Positions 1-13,305 of a stretch of DNA of 64,000 bases are shown here, in pieces. Made by a program: the position numbers and the translations under genes. Under the pieces are notes generated by a model. The model was not told where the DNA came from, ran no database searches, and was given only the letters and a program-made list of their open reading frames with translations. The stretch comes from Pseudosporangium ferrugineum (GTDB lineage: Bacteria > Actinomycetota > Actinomycetes > Mycobacteriales > Micromonosporaceae). The stretch covers positions 62,001 to 126,000 of the forward strand of contig NZ_PVZG01000006.1 in assembly GCF_003002065.1 (NCBI RefSeq), read 5' to 3'. How positions within the stretch are numbered: position 1 is the first letter of the stretch; every line of letters starts with the position of its first letter.

Positions 1-1
1 G

Positions 2-30
2 GCACCGGGCCCCGGCGATGTGCCCGGTGC
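2..30 (-). terminator. Intrinsic terminator-like hairpin after the DHFR-family gene
   Basis: Nine-base perfect arms (GCACCGGGC at 2-10 and GCCCGGTGC at 22-30) around an 11-base loop lie just past the stop codon of the leftward gene ending at 50. There is no obvious T-tract, which is common in GC-rich actinomycetes. It could serve a rightward-reading gene beyond the window edge as well. Confidence 0.6.
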
Positions 31-49
31 TGCGGTCAGGCGCCGGGTG

Positions 50-610
50 TCAGGCCGGCTTGCCCACCTCGTACGTCAGGTAGGCGAACTGTCCGCTCTG
101 TTCCAGGGATCTCAGCGACAACCGCGAGGCCGCAAGACGCCGTGGCAGCAGTGGCGCTCCCGCTCCCAGCGTCACCGGTGCCACCCCCAGGATCAGCTCA
201 TCCAGCAGTCCCGCATCCGCGAAAGATCCCGCCAGCTCGCCGCCTCCGACGATCCACAGGTTCTTCTCCCCGGCCGCCGCCGTCATCGCCTCGTGGACCG
301 GGCGGACGTCGCCCTGGACGAAGGTCAGGTTGGCGCCGGGGACCCGGGGGAGGTCCTGGTGGGTGAAGACCCAGGCCGGCGTGTCGCCGTAGTAGTCCGC
401 CCACTTGATCGGTTTCTCGATCAGGGCGTCGTGTTCGAGGACCCACCGGTATGTCGTGGCGCCCATCGCGAACGCGCCGACCTGCGCGAAGAAGGGGCCG
501 AACGGGTTGTTGGTGTCCTCGTCGACCTCGAAGAGCCAGTCGAGCGAGTTGTGCTGGTCGGCGATGAAGCCGTCGATGCTGGTTGCCGTGTAGTACTGCG
601 TCTTTGCCAC
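50..610 (-). CDS. Dihydrofolate reductase family protein (RibD C-terminal-like)
   Basis: A 186-residue single-domain protein of the RibD_C/DHFR-like fold, expected to be a cytosolic NAD(P)H-dependent reductase. The N-terminus has the family signature T-x-S-I-D-G-F-I-A-D (about residues 9-18), and the nucleotide-binding stretch W-I-V-G-G-G-E-L lies near residue 130. The GTG at 610 is chosen because the family motif begins only a few residues later; the reading frame stays open far upstream, but that extension is repeat-derived and not protein-like. The substrate is unknown; such proteins are often annotated as deaminase/reductase without a pathway. It is separated from the phosphatase gene upstream by a tandem repeat. 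Confidence 0.82.
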   Translation of the reverse strand: MAKTQYYTATSIDGFIADQHNSLDWLFEVDEDTNNPFGPFFAQVGAFAMGATTYRWVLEHDALIEKPIKWADYYGDTPAWVFTHQDLPRVPGANLTFVQGDVRPVHEAMTAAAGEKNLWIVGGGELAGSFADAGLLDELILGVAPVTLGAGAPLLPRRLAASRLSLRSLEQSGQFAYLTYEVGKPA

Positions 611-671
611 GCCGTCACCCTGCCACGGGGGTCCGACAGAACGCCGCCCGAGAGGCCCGCGGGAGCATGCG

Positions 672-770
672 GCCAAGAGGGGCACGCGGGAGCACGCGGC
701 CAGGAGCGCACGCGGAGAGAGCTGCCAAGAGGGGCACGCGGAGAGAGCGGCCAAGAGGGGCACGCGGGAC
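672..770. repeat. Tandem repeat, about 26 bp x 4, just past the phosphatase stop codon
   Basis: Four imperfect copies of a roughly 26-bp unit with the core GCCAAGAGGGGCACGCGG begin at about 672, 699, 724 and 750. They lie in the gap between the leftward phosphatase gene (stop at 793) and the next leftward gene (start at 610), about 25 bases past the stop codon. The 25-27 bp spacing does not preserve a reading frame, so this is not a coding repeat. Similar stop-proximal arrays with unrelated units occur elsewhere in this window. Confidence 0.75.
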
Positions 771-792
771 CGCGCCGCCGGGAGCCGGGGGT

Positions 793-2805
793 TCAGGCGT
801 CGTTGCGGAGGACCAGGATCGCGATGTCGTCGCGCGGTTCCTCGACCGAGAAGTTGATCGTCGTGGAGCGCAGCCGGGCCGCCATCACGTCCGCCGGGTA
901 GCCCGCCAGTGGGGCCGCCGCCTCGCGGAGGCGGTCCGTGCCGAAGAGTTCGCGGCCTCGGCGGCGTTCGGTCACGCCGTCGGTGTAGAAGATCAGGGAG
1001 TCGCCCGGGTGCAGGGTCACCGCCGCGTCCGGGGAGGTGATGGTCTCCAGGAGGCCGAGGGCCGTGCCGCCCTCGCCCACGAAGGAGGTCTTGCCGTCCG
1101 CTCGGACGAGGACCGCGCGGTCGTGGCCGGCCAGGTGGAGGCAGACCTCGAGGTCGTCGCCGCTGCGGGTGACCGAGGCCATCGCCAGGGTGCAGTAGCG
1201 GCCGCCGCCGCGCTGGACGAGGGTGCGGTTGACGCGGCAGAGGACTTCCGTCATCGGTTTGCCGTCGTCGACCAGGATGCGGATGACGTCGCGGACGAGG
1301 CCGGTCACCGTTGCCGCCTGGACGCCCTTGCCGGAGACGTCGCCGACCACCACGATCCAGCCGTCGCCGGCCGGGACCACGTCGTAGAAGTCGCCGCCGA
1401 CCTCCGAGCCGGTGGGGACGTATTCGGCCGCGAAACCGACGCCGGGGACGTGGGGCAGGGCCGGGGGCAGGAGCGAGGCCTGGAGCGTACGCGCGACCTT
1501 GTGCCGTTCGTCGTGGATGCGGGCGTTGTCGATGGCGAGCGCCGCCCGGCGGGCCACGTCCTCGAGCACCGCGACCTCGTCGACGTCGTGGCGGTGGCGC
1601 AGGTGCCGGCCGACCGCCAGGGTGCCGAGGCGCTGGCCGCGGGCGACCAGGGGCACCGCGAAGCCTTCCGACGGCGAGCCGAACATCACCTGCTGGCCGA
1701 GGCGGGACGCCTCCTCGAGGCGGGCGAGGACCGATTCGGGGCCGGTCTCGGAGAGGGTGCCGTGCAGCTGCGAGACGGCGGCCTCGTCGGCGTGGGTGGC
1801 GGCGGCGAGTTGGAGGCGGCCCCACGCGTCGGTGGTGTGCACCGCGCACCACTGGCCCAGCCGGGGGACGACGAGCTGCGGGATCAGGGCCATGGTCAGG
1901 TTGACGTCGAGGGACTGGGCGAGCAGCTCGCTGGCCTCGGCGAGGAAGGTCAGCCAGGTCTGCCGGCGCAGGTCGGTGCGCCGCAGCCGGTCGTTCTCCA
2001 GGTGCAGCGAGAGCCGTTCGGCGACGATCGTGGCGAGCGGGAGCGCGTAGCCCTCCGGGGAGGAATCGAGCTCGAGCTCACCCGCGTACGGTCGCTGGAC
2101 GGAGAGGGGCACCCGGATGGTGGCGGCGTCGTCGCGGGGTGCCCGGCCGTGCCGGGCGAGGAGTTGCCGCCCGCCGCCGTCGCCGCGGTCGAGCCGGACC
2201 ACCCCGCCGGTCGCGCCGGTCAGCCGGGAGAGCCGGACGAGCAGGTCGGTGGCGAAGTCGGCGAGGGCTTCCTCGGTGGGGCGTTCCGGGTCGGTCTGGA
2301 ACAGGGCGGTCAGCTCGCCGACGCTGGGGGTGGCGTCGCCCTCGGCCACCGGCAGCGCGGCGGCCGTCTCGGAGCCGCCGCGGCTCTCGAGATAGAACCA
2401 GACGCCTTTGCCGGTGCCCTCGTGCACGGTGCCCCAGCGGCTCGCGAAGTGGTCGACGAGCAGCAGGCCGCGGCCGCGCTCGGCGACCTCGCCGATGTCC
2501 GTCTTGTCGTTTCGCGGGCCGACCGCGAGTTCTTCGACCGGGCCGGGGGCGAAGTCGGTGACGGTGACGGTGAGGCCGCCCGCGTCGGCCGCGACCTCCA
2601 TGTCGAGCTCGGTGCCGGCGTGCACGACCGCGTTCGTGGAGAGCTCCGTGGTCAGCAGCAGCGCCTCGTTCACCAGCGCGTCGAGGCCGGCCTCCTCCAG
2701 CACCGAGCGGACCAGGGCGCGCGCGGCGGCGGGCGTACGCCGGTCGTTGGGCAGCCGGACCCGCCGGACCAGGGCGCCCGTCGTCTGTCCCGCCTCCACC
2801 GACAC
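793..2805 (-). CDS. RsbW-type ATPase / GAF / PP2C (SpoIIE-like) phosphatase fusion
   Basis: A 670-residue cytosolic signalling protein. Residues 1-140 form an anti-sigma-type HATPase domain, with the N-box E-L-S-T-N-A-V-V-H-A-G around N58 and a G-R-G-L-L-L lid. A GAF-like sensor spans roughly 275-430. The C-terminal third is a SpoIIE/PP2C_SIG phosphatase with V-G-G-D-F-Y-D near 465, followed by G-D-V-S-G-K-G. Such proteins normally dephosphorylate STAS antagonists and can carry the opposing kinase domain in the same chain. A STAS gene lies 5 kb away at 7895-8227. The GTG at 2805 is preferred because GGAGAG sits 9-14 bases upstream. It is divergent from the hybrid kinase gene across a 114-bp promoter gap. 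Confidence 0.88.
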   Translation of the reverse strand: MSVEAGQTTGALVRRVRLPNDRRTPAAARALVRSVLEEAGLDALVNEALLLTTELSTNAVVHAGTELDMEVAADAGGLTVTVTDFAPGPVEELAVGPRNDKTDIGEVAERGRGLLLVDHFASRWGTVHEGTGKGVWFYLESRGGSETAAALPVAEGDATPSVGELTALFQTDPERPTEEALADFATDLLVRLSRLTGATGGVVRLDRGDGGGRQLLARHGRAPRDDAATIRVPLSVQRPYAGELELDSSPEGYALPLATIVAERLSLHLENDRLRRTDLRRQTWLTFLAEASELLAQSLDVNLTMALIPQLVVPRLGQWCAVHTTDAWGRLQLAAATHADEAAVSQLHGTLSETGPESVLARLEEASRLGQQVMFGSPSEGFAVPLVARGQRLGTLAVGRHLRHRHDVDEVAVLEDVARRAALAIDNARIHDERHKVARTLQASLLPPALPHVPGVGFAAEYVPTGSEVGGDFYDVVPAGDGWIVVVGDVSGKGVQAATVTGLVRDVIRILVDDGKPMTEVLCRVNRTLVQRGGGRYCTLAMASVTRSGDDLEVCLHLAGHDRAVLVRADGKTSFVGEGGTALGLLETITSPDAAVTLHPGDSLIFYTDGVTERRRGRELFGTDRLREAAAPLAGYPADVMAARLRSTTINFSVEEPRDDIAILVLRNDA

Positions 2806-2919
2806 GACTGCATCCTCTCCTGTCCACGGCTCGATGCACAAAGCCACGTCTCGCAATGACCCCGCCGGCCGAGGGATGATGGGACGCCCCCCGGCGTTGG
2901 ACAGCGAGTGAGGAACAGC

Positions 2920-7318
<4,399 letters not shown>

Positions 7319-7326
<8 letters not shown>

Positions 7327-7867
7327 CCGCGCCAAGGCCCTGCTGGTCGACGACCGGCGTGACAACCTGCTCGCCCTGGAGGCGATCCTGCAGGGCCTGC
7401 CTGTGCAGGCGGTCGCGGTGGAGAGCGGCGAGGCGGCGCTGAAGCAGCTCCTCGTGGACGACTTCGCGGTCATCCTGCTCGACGCCCAGATGCCCAACAT
7501 GGACGGGTTCGAGACGGCCGGCCACATCAAGCGCCGCGAGCGCACCCGGCACGTCCCGATCCTGTTCCTCACCGCGGCCGACCGCGACGCCCAGCTCGCC
7601 CTCCGGGGTTACGCGGTCGGCGCGGTCGACTACCTCACGAAGCCGTTCGACCCGTGGGTCCTGCGCGCCAAGGTCTCCATCTTCGTCGAGCTGTGGACCA
7701 AGACGCAGCAGCTCAAGGCGCAGGCGGAGGCAACCAGGGAGCGCGACGCCCAGTGGCAGCGGCTGACCGACCTCGTCGACGAGGCCGCCCAGAAGCTGCG
7801 GTCCGGCGCCGGGAACGCCCCGGCCGAGGCGCTGGAGCTGCTGGAGAAGGCCCGCTGGGGCACCTGA
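7319..7867 (+). CDS. Response regulator paired with the poly-HAMP kinase
   Basis: A 182-residue receiver protein. The N-terminal CheY-like domain has L-L-V-D-D, the phosphoacceptor D55 in L-L-D-A-Q-M-P, and K in L-T-K-P-F. The remaining 55 or so residues are charged and probably helical, with no DNA-binding domain, so it likely acts through protein contacts. The GTG at 7319 lies seven bases after GGAG (7308-7311) and gives an 8-base overlap with the kinase stop; GTG 7313 is the alternative but too close to the ribosome site. Translational coupling with the kinase is likely. Confidence 0.9.
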
Positions 7868-7881
7868 GTCCGCGGCGGGGA

Positions 7882-7897
7882 TGACCGGAAACGGTCA
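7882..7897. terminator. GAAA-tetraloop hairpin between convergent genes
   Basis: TGACCG and CGGTCA arms enclose a GAAA tetraloop between the response-regulator stop (7867) and the leftward STAS gene. The right arm contains the STAS stop codon. It is short, so it may be only a weak bidirectional terminator. Confidence 0.45.
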
Positions 7898-8227
7898 GGC
7901 GGTGGAGGAGATCATCAGCGCCGAGCGCAGGCCGGTGATGTCCAGCACCCGCAGCAGGAAGTCGCCGACGTTGGTGAGGGCGAGGACCGCGCGGGCGTGC
8001 TGGGCCTTGCGGCTGAGCACGACCAGCGTGCCGAGGCCCTGGGAGTCGCAGAAGGTGACGCCGGCCATGTCCAGCACGAGGCGGGCGGGCAGCTCGGGCT
8101 CCTGGAGGACCTCGTTGACCATCGCGGACAGCCGCGTCACGGTGAGCACGTCGATCTCCCCGGCGAGGTGGAAGACGACCTCGTCGGGGGCGCGGTCAAC
8201 CGCGATGGACAGCTCCGGGCGCTCCAC
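7895..8227 (-). CDS. STAS-domain anti-anti-sigma factor
   Basis: A 110-residue single STAS domain of the SpoIIAA/RsbV class. The phosphorylatable serine lies in C-D-S-Q-G-L-G (S62), after the typical beta-strand R-L-V-L-D-M-A-G-V. When unphosphorylated, such proteins bind an RsbW-type kinase and free a sigma factor. The HATPase/PP2C protein encoded at 793-2805 is a plausible local partner because it carries both kinase-like and phosphatase domains, but this pairing is inferred. The gene is convergent with the response regulator and divergent from hemL. Confidence 0.88.
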   Translation of the reverse strand: MERPELSIAVDRAPDEVVFHLAGEIDVLTVTRLSAMVNEVLQEPELPARLVLDMAGVTFCDSQGLGTLVVLSRKAQHARAVLALTNVGDFLLRVLDITGLRSALMISSTA

Positions 8228-8373
8228 CCCGCCACCCTATCGCGGGTGGCCGGTTCCGGCCTGCCGGACGCGGTGGCGGCCGGGTCGCGCGCGGGGTGCA
8301 AGGTGATGTGAACAACCCTCGTGCGGGGCTGGCCGGACGCCACCCCGACCGCGCTGACAGAATGGGATCTGCC

Positions 8374-9708
8374 GTGACCACCTCAGACCGCGCCGGCAGC
8401 ACTCCGTATCCGGAGGACGCCCCGGCCTCCCAGACGCTCTTCGACCGCGCCCAGGCCATCGTGCCCGGCGGGGTCAATTCACCCGTGCGTGCGTTCCGGG
8501 CCGTCGGCGGCGTGCCGCGGTTCATGGCACGCGGCGAGGGCCCGTGGATGGTGGACGCCGACGGGCGCCGCTACGTGGACCTCGTCTGCTCCTGGGGCCC
8601 GCTCATCCACGGCCACGCGCACCCGGCGATCGTCGCCGCGGTGCAGGCCGCCGCGGCCCAGGGCACCAGCTTCGGCACCCCCACCGAGGGCGAGGTCGAG
8701 CTGGCCGAGGAGATCGTCCGGCGTACCCCGGTCGAGCAGGTGCGCCTGGTCAGCTCGGGCACCGAGGCGACGATGACCGCGATCCGGCTGGCCCGCGGCT
8801 ACACCGGCCGGTCCAAGATCGTGAAGTTCGCCGGCTGCTATCACGGCCACGTGGACGCCCTGCTCGCCTCGGCCGGTTCCGGGGTGGCGACCCTCGGGCT
8901 GCCCGACTCGCCCGGCGTCACCGGCGCGGCGGCGAGCGAGACGATCGTGGTGCCGTACAACGACGTGGCGGCGGTGGAGGCGGTCTTCGCCGAGCAGGAC
9001 GACATCGCCGCGATCATCACCGAGGCGGCGGCCGGGAACATGGGCGTCGTCGCGCCGCGGGACGGCTTCAACCGGCGGCTCGCCGAGATCGCCCACGCGA
9101 ACGGCGCGTTGCTCATCGTCGACGAGGTGATGACCGGCTTCCGGGTCTCGGCCGGCGGCTGGGCGGGGCTCGAGCCGGTCGACGCCGACCTGTTCACGTA
9201 CGGGAAGGTCATGGGTGGGGGTCTGCCCGCCGCGGCCTTCGGCGGCCGGGCCGGGATCATGTCCCGGCTGGCCCCGGCCGGGCCGGTCTACCAGGCCGGC
9301 ACGCTCTCCGGAAACCCGCTCGCCTGCGCCGCCGGGCTGACCAGCCTGCGCCTGGCCGACGACGGTGTCTACAAGCGCCTCGACGAGCTCGCCGCCACGG
9401 TGAGCGGGCTCGCCACCGACGCGCTGACCACGGCCGGTGTCCCGCACCGGCTGTCGACCGCGGGCAACATGTTCTCGATCTTCTTCACCGAGGCGGACGT
9501 CGTCGACTACGACTCGGCGAGGACCCAGGACGCGGCGGCGTTCAAGGCGTTCTTCCACGCGATGCTCAGCCGCGGGGTCTACCTGCCGCCGAGCGCCTAC
9601 GAGTCGTGGTTCGTGTCGACGGCGCTGGACGACGCCGCGCTGGAGACGATCGGGGCGGCGCTGCCGGCGGCGGCACGCGCGGCGGCGGCAGCGGGGAGCA
9701 GCTCATGA
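8374..9708 (+). CDS. hemL: Glutamate-1-semialdehyde 2,1-aminomutase
   Basis: A 444-residue PLP enzyme converting glutamate-1-semialdehyde to 5-aminolevulinate in the C5 tetrapyrrole pathway. Recognisable stretches are [11 protein letters not shown] near the N-terminus, S-S-G-T-E-A-T-M for cofactor phosphate binding, D-E-V-M-T-G-F-R, and the Schiff-base lysine K278 in [10 protein letters not shown]. Length matches the family. GTG 8374 is preferred; ATG 8362 is an alternative adding four residues, and the open frame further upstream lacks family similarity. The stop overlaps the next ATG (ATGA). Its place before the cytochrome c assembly genes links heme supply with heme attachment. Confidence 0.95.
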   Translation: MTTSDRAGSTPYPEDAPASQTLFDRAQAIVPGGVNSPVRAFRAVGGVPRFMARGEGPWMVDADGRRYVDLVCSWGPLIHGHAHPAIVAAVQAAAAQGTSFGTPTEGEVELAEEIVRRTPVEQVRLVSSGTEATMTAIRLARGYTGRSKIVKFAGCYHGHVDALLASAGSGVATLGLPDSPGVTGAAASETIVVPYNDVAAVEAVFAEQDDIAAIITEAAAGNMGVVAPRDGFNRRLAEIAHANGALLIVDEVMTGFRVSAGGWAGLEPVDADLFTYGKVMGGGLPAAAFGGRAGIMSRLAPAGPVYQAGTLSGNPLACAAGLTSLRLADDGVYKRLDELAATVSGLATDALTTAGVPHRLSTAGNMFSIFFTEADVVDYDSARTQDAAAFKAFFHAMLSRGVYLPPSAYESWFVSTALDDAALETIGAALPAAARAAAAAGSSS

Positions 9709-10361
9709 CGGAACCGACCCGGACCACGGTGCACGTGCTGCGGCACGGCGAGGTGCACAACCCGGCCAAGATCCTGTACGGCCGGCTGCCCGACTTCCAC
9801 CTCTCCGAGCTCGGCCGGCAGATGGCGAAGGCCGCCGCGGAGGCCCTCGCCGACCGCGACGTCACGCACGTGGTGGCCAGCCCGCTGGAGCGCGCGCAGG
9901 AGACGGCCGAGCCGTTCGCCGAGCAGTTCAAGCTGGAGACTGCGACCGACACCCGGCTGATCGAGAGCGCCAACTTCTTCGAGGGCAAGAAGGTGTCGGT
10001 CGGCGACGGCGCCTTCACCAACCCGCGCAACTGGTGGGTCCTGCGGGACCCGATCACCCCCAGCTGGGGCGAGGCCTACCTGGTGATCGCGCAGCGGATG
10101 TTCGCCGCGGTGCAGGCCGCGCGGGTCGCCGCCGAGGGGCACGAGGCGGTGTGCGTGTCGCACCAGCTTCCGATCTGGACGCTGCGCCGCTACGTCGAGA
10201 AGAAGCGCCTGTGGCACGACCCCCGGCGCCGGCAGTGCGGGCTGGCGAGCCTGACGTCGTTCCGCTTCGAGGACGCCAAGGTGGTCGGCATCGACTACTC
10301 CGAGCCCGCCGCCGCCCTGGTCGCGATGTCGCCCGGCGCCAGGAACGCCAAGGGGGCCTGA
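9705..10361 (+). CDS. Histidine phosphatase superfamily protein
   Basis: A 218-residue phosphoglycerate-mutase-like protein. The catalytic R-H-G motif is at residues 13-15 (L-R-H-G-E-V-H-N), S-P-L-E-R-A-Q-E-T supplies the second phosphate-binding arginine, and a late V-S-H-Q motif supplies the second histidine. The substrate is unknown. The ATGA overlap with hemL and the four-base gap to the thioredoxin lipoprotein gene place it firmly in the heme/cytochrome c operon, a position that this type of phosphatase often holds in actinomycetes. Confidence 0.88.
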   Translation: MTEPTRTTVHVLRHGEVHNPAKILYGRLPDFHLSELGRQMAKAAAEALADRDVTHVVASPLERAQETAEPFAEQFKLETATDTRLIESANFFEGKKVSVGDGAFTNPRNWWVLRDPITPSWGEAYLVIAQRMFAAVQAARVAAEGHEAVCVSHQLPIWTLRRYVEKKRLWHDPRRRQCGLASLTSFRFEDAKVVGIDYSEPAAALVAMSPGARNAKGA

Positions 10362-10365
10362 CCCG

Positions 10366-10923
10366 ATGCGCCGGCTCGCCGCTGTCGTCCTCACCGCCGC
10401 CGTGGCGGCCGGTGCGCTGGCCGGGTGCGGCAGCGAGAGCTGGGAGAAGAAGTGCACGACGAACGCGGACAACGTCATCGAGTGCACCCCTGAGCAGCGT
10501 CCCGAGGCCCGCGAGGTGACCGGCGAGCTGCTCGACGGCGGCACGTACGACGTCGCGCAGGACCGCGGCAAGGTCGTGGTGGTCAACTTCTGGGGATCGT
10601 GGTGCAACCCGTGCCGCGCGGAGGCGGACGATCTCGAGGGCACCTACCAGGCGACCCGGGCGAAGAACGTCGCGTTCGTCGGGGTCAACTCGCGCGACGA
10701 CCGGGACTCGGCGAAGGCGTTCGAGCGGGGACGGGTCACCTACCCGAGCATCTACGACCGGGACGGCAGCGTCGCGCTGAAGTTCGACGTGACGCAGGTC
10801 AGCACCCCGGCGACGCTGATCCTGGACCGGCAGGGCCGGATCGCCGCCGCCATCCGCGGCGCCACGATCCAGAGCGTCCTGCAACCGGTGGTCGAGCGCA
10901 TCGCCGCCGAAGGTACGGGCTGA
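10366..10923 (+). CDS. TlpA/ResA-like thiol-disulfide oxidoreductase lipoprotein
   Basis: A 185-residue extracytoplasmic thioredoxin-fold protein. The signal peptide ends in the lipobox L-A-G-C (C21). The active site is W-C-N-P-C (C80, C83), and the cis-proline loop is S-T-P-A-T. In system II cytochrome c biogenesis, ResA-type proteins reduce the apocytochrome C-x-x-C-H cysteines using electrons relayed by CcdA, which is encoded immediately downstream. This context makes the ResA/CcsX role likely. It lies four bases after the phosphatase stop. Confidence 0.92.
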   Translation: MRRLAAVVLTAAVAAGALAGCGSESWEKKCTTNADNVIECTPEQRPEAREVTGELLDGGTYDVAQDRGKVVVVNFWGSWCNPCRAEADDLEGTYQATRAKNVAFVGVNSRDDRDSAKAFERGRVTYPSIYDRDGSVALKFDVTQVSTPATLILDRQGRIAAAIRGATIQSVLQPVVERIAAEGTG

Positions 10924-10927
10924 CGTC

Positions 10928-11698
10928 GTGGGCAACTCGTTCGCGAACACGGCGAGCAGCGGCCCGCTGATGCTGGCGATCGCCGCCGCCACGCTGGCCG
11001 GCCTGGTCAGCTTCCTGTCGCCGTGCATCCTGCCGCTCATCCCCGGCTACCTGTCCTATGTGACCGGCCTCGCCGGCTCCGACCTGAACGCCGCCGAGGC
11101 GGACGGGCAGCAGGCCCGGACGAAGGGCCGGATCCTGGCCGGCACCAGCCTCTTCGTGCTCGGCTTCGCGGTGGTGTTCACGCTGATGGCGACGCTGGTC
11201 GCGAACATCGGCATGACCCTGCAGACGCACCGGCAGACGCTGAACATCGTCCTCGGCGTCCTGGTCATCGCCCTCGGCCTGGCGTTCCTCGGGGTGATCC
11301 CCGGCATGCAGCGCGAGTTCCGCATCCACAAGCTCCCGAACGCCGGCCTGATCGGCGCGCCCGTCTTCGGCGCGCTGTTCGCGCTGTCCTGGATCCCGTG
11401 CGTGGGCCCGACGCTGGGTGCGGTCCTCGGCCTCGCCACCACCGCCGGGCAGACCGACCGCGCGGTCACCCTGGCGCTCGCGTACAGCCTGGGCCTCGGG
11501 GTGCCGTTCGTACTCTTCGGGCTGTTCTTCCGACGGCTGCTCGGCGTCTTCCGCGCGGTGCGCCGCAACAGCCGCTGGGTGACCCGGGTCGGCGGGGCGC
11601 TGCTCATCGTCGTCGGCGTCACGCTGGTCACCGGCGGCTGGGACAGCTTCCTGATCTGGCTGCAGACCACGTTCACGTTCGACGGGACGCTGCTGTGA
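10928..11698 (+). CDS. ccdA: Cytochrome c biogenesis protein CcdA
   Basis: A 256-residue polytopic membrane protein of the DsbD/CcdA family that carries reducing equivalents across the membrane. The two redox cysteines are C33 in the first transmembrane segment (S-P-C-I-L-P-L-I-P-G) and C158 (W-I-P-C-V-G-P-T). About six hydrophobic segments are visible. The GTG start follows the lipoprotein gene by four bases, and the stop overlaps the resB GTG (GTGA), so translation is probably coupled. Confidence 0.94.
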   Translation: MGNSFANTASSGPLMLAIAAATLAGLVSFLSPCILPLIPGYLSYVTGLAGSDLNAAEADGQQARTKGRILAGTSLFVLGFAVVFTLMATLVANIGMTLQTHRQTLNIVLGVLVIALGLAFLGVIPGMQREFRIHKLPNAGLIGAPVFGALFALSWIPCVGPTLGAVLGLATTAGQTDRAVTLALAYSLGLGVPFVLFGLFFRRLLGVFRAVRRNSRWVTRVGGALLIVVGVTLVTGGWDSFLIWLQTTFTFDGTLL

Positions 11699-13305
11699 CC
11701 GCCGTGGAGGAGCGACCGGCGCCGGCCGCCGCGCCGCCGCCGCGCCGGCCCCACCGGGTGTGGGCGCTGCTGCGCAACTCGTGGCGCCAGCTCACCAGCA
11801 TGCGTACGGCGCTGGTGCTGCTCTTCCTGCTGGCCGTCGCCGCCATTCCCGGTTCGGTGCTGCCGCAGCGAGCGCTCAACGCGGAGAAGGTCGTCGCCTA
11901 CTTCCGCGAGCATCCCGATCTGGCGCCGGTCCTGAACCGCCTCGGCGGCTTCGAGGTGTACGCGTCCCCCTGGTTCGCCGCCATCTACCTGCTGCTCTTC
12001 ACGTCGCTGATCGGCTGCGTGCTGCCGCGGCTCGTGGACCACTTCCGCGCGCTGCGCACCGTACCCCCGGATGCTCCCCGGCGCCTGGAGCGTCTCCCGC
12101 AGTTCGCGGCGGCACGGGCGCGATCCGCCTCCCCGGCCGATGCGGCGAAGGCCGCGGCCGGCGCGCTGCGCAAGCGGCGGTTCCGCACGGTGGTCCGCGA
12201 GCGCGAGGACGGCACCTGGACGGTCTCCGCCGAGAAGGGCTACCTGAAGGAGACCGGCAACCTGCTCTTCCACTTCGCGTTGCTCGCGGTGCTGATCGGC
12301 GTGGGCTTCGGGCACTGGTACGGCTGGCACGGCAACCGTCTCCTGGTGCAGGGCACCGACCAGGGGTTCTGCAACTCCGTCACGCAGTACGACGAATCCT
12401 CGCTCGGCCCCCGCCTGGACGCCGCCGACCTGCCGTTCTTCTGCCTGCGGCTGACCGGCTTCGAGGCCGCCTTCCAGCCCACCGGCCAGCCGAAGACGTT
12501 CGAGGCGACCGTCGACGTGCAGGAGAAGCAGGACGGTGCCTGGCGTCCGGCGCGCTTCACGGTCAACGATCCGCTGCGCCTTCCGCACGCGAACGTCCAC
12601 CTGCTCGGGCACGGCTACGCGGTGGCCCTGCGCTACACCGACCGGTACGGCGACCAGCAGACGAAGGTCGTGCCGTTCCTGCCCCGCGACGGCATGTTCA
12701 CCAGCGAGGGCGTCGTGCAGTTCCCGGACGTCAACATCGACCCGCGGACGAACAAGCGGGACGAGAACCTCCAGGTCGGCTTCGAGGGCGTCTACCTGCC
12801 CACGGTCGATCCGAAGGGCGGCCCGACGTCGGTGTTCCCGGCCGAGAACGATCCCGTGCTGTTCCTGACGGCGTACCGGGGGAATCTCGGTGTGGATGCC
12901 GGCCTGCCCGGCTCGGTCTACGCGCTGGACCGGTCGCAGATCGTCAGCGGCGCCCTCAAGCAGGTCAGCGGCGAGCGGCCGGAGCGGCTCAAGCCGGGCG
13001 CGTCGTGGAAGCTCGACGACGGCACCCGGCTGGAGTTCCTCGGCACCCGGCCGTTCGCCACGCTGTCGGTCCGCTCCGACCCGACCCAGCCGCTGGTGCT
13101 GGGCGGCGCGGTGCTCGGCCTGCTCGGCCTGATGTTGTCGCTGGCCGGGCATCGGCGCCGGCTGTGGTTCCGGATCTCGCCCGGCGAGCGGTCCGGTAGT
13201 TTGGTGGAGGCCGGTGGCCTGCCCCGCACCGACTATCCGGGCTTCGACGAGGAGTTCGGTCAGGTCGTGGGTGCGGCCCGCGGTTCGGATGAAGGGACGC
13301 CGTGA
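11695..13305 (+). CDS. resB: Cytochrome c biogenesis protein ResB (CcsB/Ccs1 family)
   Basis: A 536-residue ResB-domain protein, half of the system II heme-export and ligation complex. A proline-rich N-terminal cytoplasmic leader is followed by transmembrane segments near residues 40-60 and 90-110, another after K-E-T-G-N-L-L-F-H, a large extracytoplasmic domain, and a final segment before the cytoplasmic C-terminus. The GTG at 11695 overlaps the ccdA stop; the frame is open upstream only as a shadow. The stop overlaps the ccsB start. Confidence 0.93.
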   Translation: MTAVEERPAPAAAPPPRRPHRVWALLRNSWRQLTSMRTALVLLFLLAVAAIPGSVLPQRALNAEKVVAYFREHPDLAPVLNRLGGFEVYASPWFAAIYLLLFTSLIGCVLPRLVDHFRALRTVPPDAPRRLERLPQFAAARARSASPADAAKAAAGALRKRRFRTVVREREDGTWTVSAEKGYLKETGNLLFHFALLAVLIGVGFGHWYGWHGNRLLVQGTDQGFCNSVTQYDESSLGPRLDAADLPFFCLRLTGFEAAFQPTGQPKTFEATVDVQEKQDGAWRPARFTVNDPLRLPHANVHLLGHGYAVALRYTDRYGDQQTKVVPFLPRDGMFTSEGVVQFPDVNIDPRTNKRDENLQVGFEGVYLPTVDPKGGPTSVFPAENDPVLFLTAYRGNLGVDAGLPGSVYALDRSQIVSGALKQVSGERPERLKPGASWKLDDGTRLEFLGTRPFATLSVRSDPTQPLVLGGAVLGLLGLMLSLAGHRRRLWFRISPGERSGSLVEAGGLPRTDYPGFDEEFGQVVGAARGSDEGTP